Shown here piece by piece: positions 6,112 to 6,286 of a DNA stretch of 6,286 nt. A program made the position numbers and the translations under genes. The notes under the pieces were generated by a model that was given only the letters and a program-made list of their open reading frames with translations, ran no database searches and was not told the DNA's origin. Position 1 is the first letter of the stretch. Each line of letters opens with the position of its first letter. Origin of the DNA: Bacteroidota bacterium (GTDB taxonomy: Bacteria; Bacteroidota; Bacteroidia; Bacteroidales; P3); assembly GCA_030540495.1 (NCBI GenBank), contig JAUNWC010000102.1, positions 1-6,286 on the forward strand, in the 5' to 3' direction.

Positions 6112-6286
6112 TTATAAAAGAAAAGGCGAGCATAAATTTTTATACTCTTGGGTATATTCGTTCAAAGAATTACGAATAAAAAGAGGAGTAATTTTCACTT
6201 CTTGTCTTTTATTGGTAAATATACCAACCACTCTCTTTGGTTTGGTGTTTGCCTTGCTATGTATCTCATATTTATGAGAAGGGTAG
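6112..6286 (-). CDS. C-terminal end of an unrecognised gene, cut by the window edge
   Basis: On the minus strand a frame is open from the window edge to a TAA at 6114-6112, giving 57 residues. They begin YPSHKYEIHSKANTK, contain the basic stretch KPKRVVGIFTNKR and end NLCSPFLL. The other two minus frames are broken by stops. The composition is ordinary for a cytoplasmic protein, with no membrane segment or signal visible. I do not recognise a family from this fragment. Its position 71 bases upstream of a glycosyltransferase on the same strand suggests a glycan-related locus, but that is inference from context only. Confidence 0.6.
   Translation of the reverse strand, partial: YPSHKYEIHSKANTKPKRVVGIFTNKRQEVKITPLFIRNSLNEYTQEYKNLCSPFLL

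Overview
The window looks like chromosomal DNA from a low-GC member of the Bacteroidota, probably near Bacteroidales. The evidence is the AT-rich codon use, the Bacteroidetes-type YbeY and type I glutamine synthetase sequences, and the absence of Shine-Dalgarno-like sequences ahead of every start codon (A-rich leaders instead). The assignment comes from protein character recalled from the families, not from a database search.

Layout. Positions 32-2127 hold a tight plus-strand cluster: ybeY (rRNA maturation), purN (purine synthesis) and prfB (release factor 2), with gaps of 4 and 6 bases, ending at a hairpin terminator (2151-2201). prfB is read through an in-frame UGA by a programmed +1 frameshift at CTT TGA C (1101-1107), so the complete product is 361 residues and not the shorter product of the downstream frame alone. 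Next is a monocistronic-looking type I glutamine synthetase (2267-3772), closed by a perfect 18-bp hairpin terminator (3787-3831). It is followed by an unrecognised exported protein, probably an outer-membrane beta-barrel (3866-4504).

Positions 4505-4894 carry no intact gene but are the most unusual part. They contain a 166-bp element with perfect 29-bp inverted repeats (4565-4593 and 4702-4730), built partly from 10-base-phased ATARGTT words and holding several small GC-richer hairpins in its centre. Immediately downstream is the C-terminal stub (4741-4851) of a second copy of the exported protein, whose front half is missing. A probably bidirectional terminator (about 4850-4893) separates this from the minus-strand genes.

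The right end runs leftward on the minus strand: a GT-B fold family 4 glycosyltransferase (4895-6040), and upstream of it the C-terminal 57 codons of an unrecognised gene cut by the window edge (6112-6286). This is probably the end of a surface-polysaccharide or glycosylation locus.

Most of the window is housekeeping. I see no defence, CRISPR or mobile-enzyme system. The points worth a second look are the inverted-repeat element with its paralogue stub, and a Shine-Dalgarno-dependent frameshift in a genome whose genes do not appear to use Shine-Dalgarno initiation.
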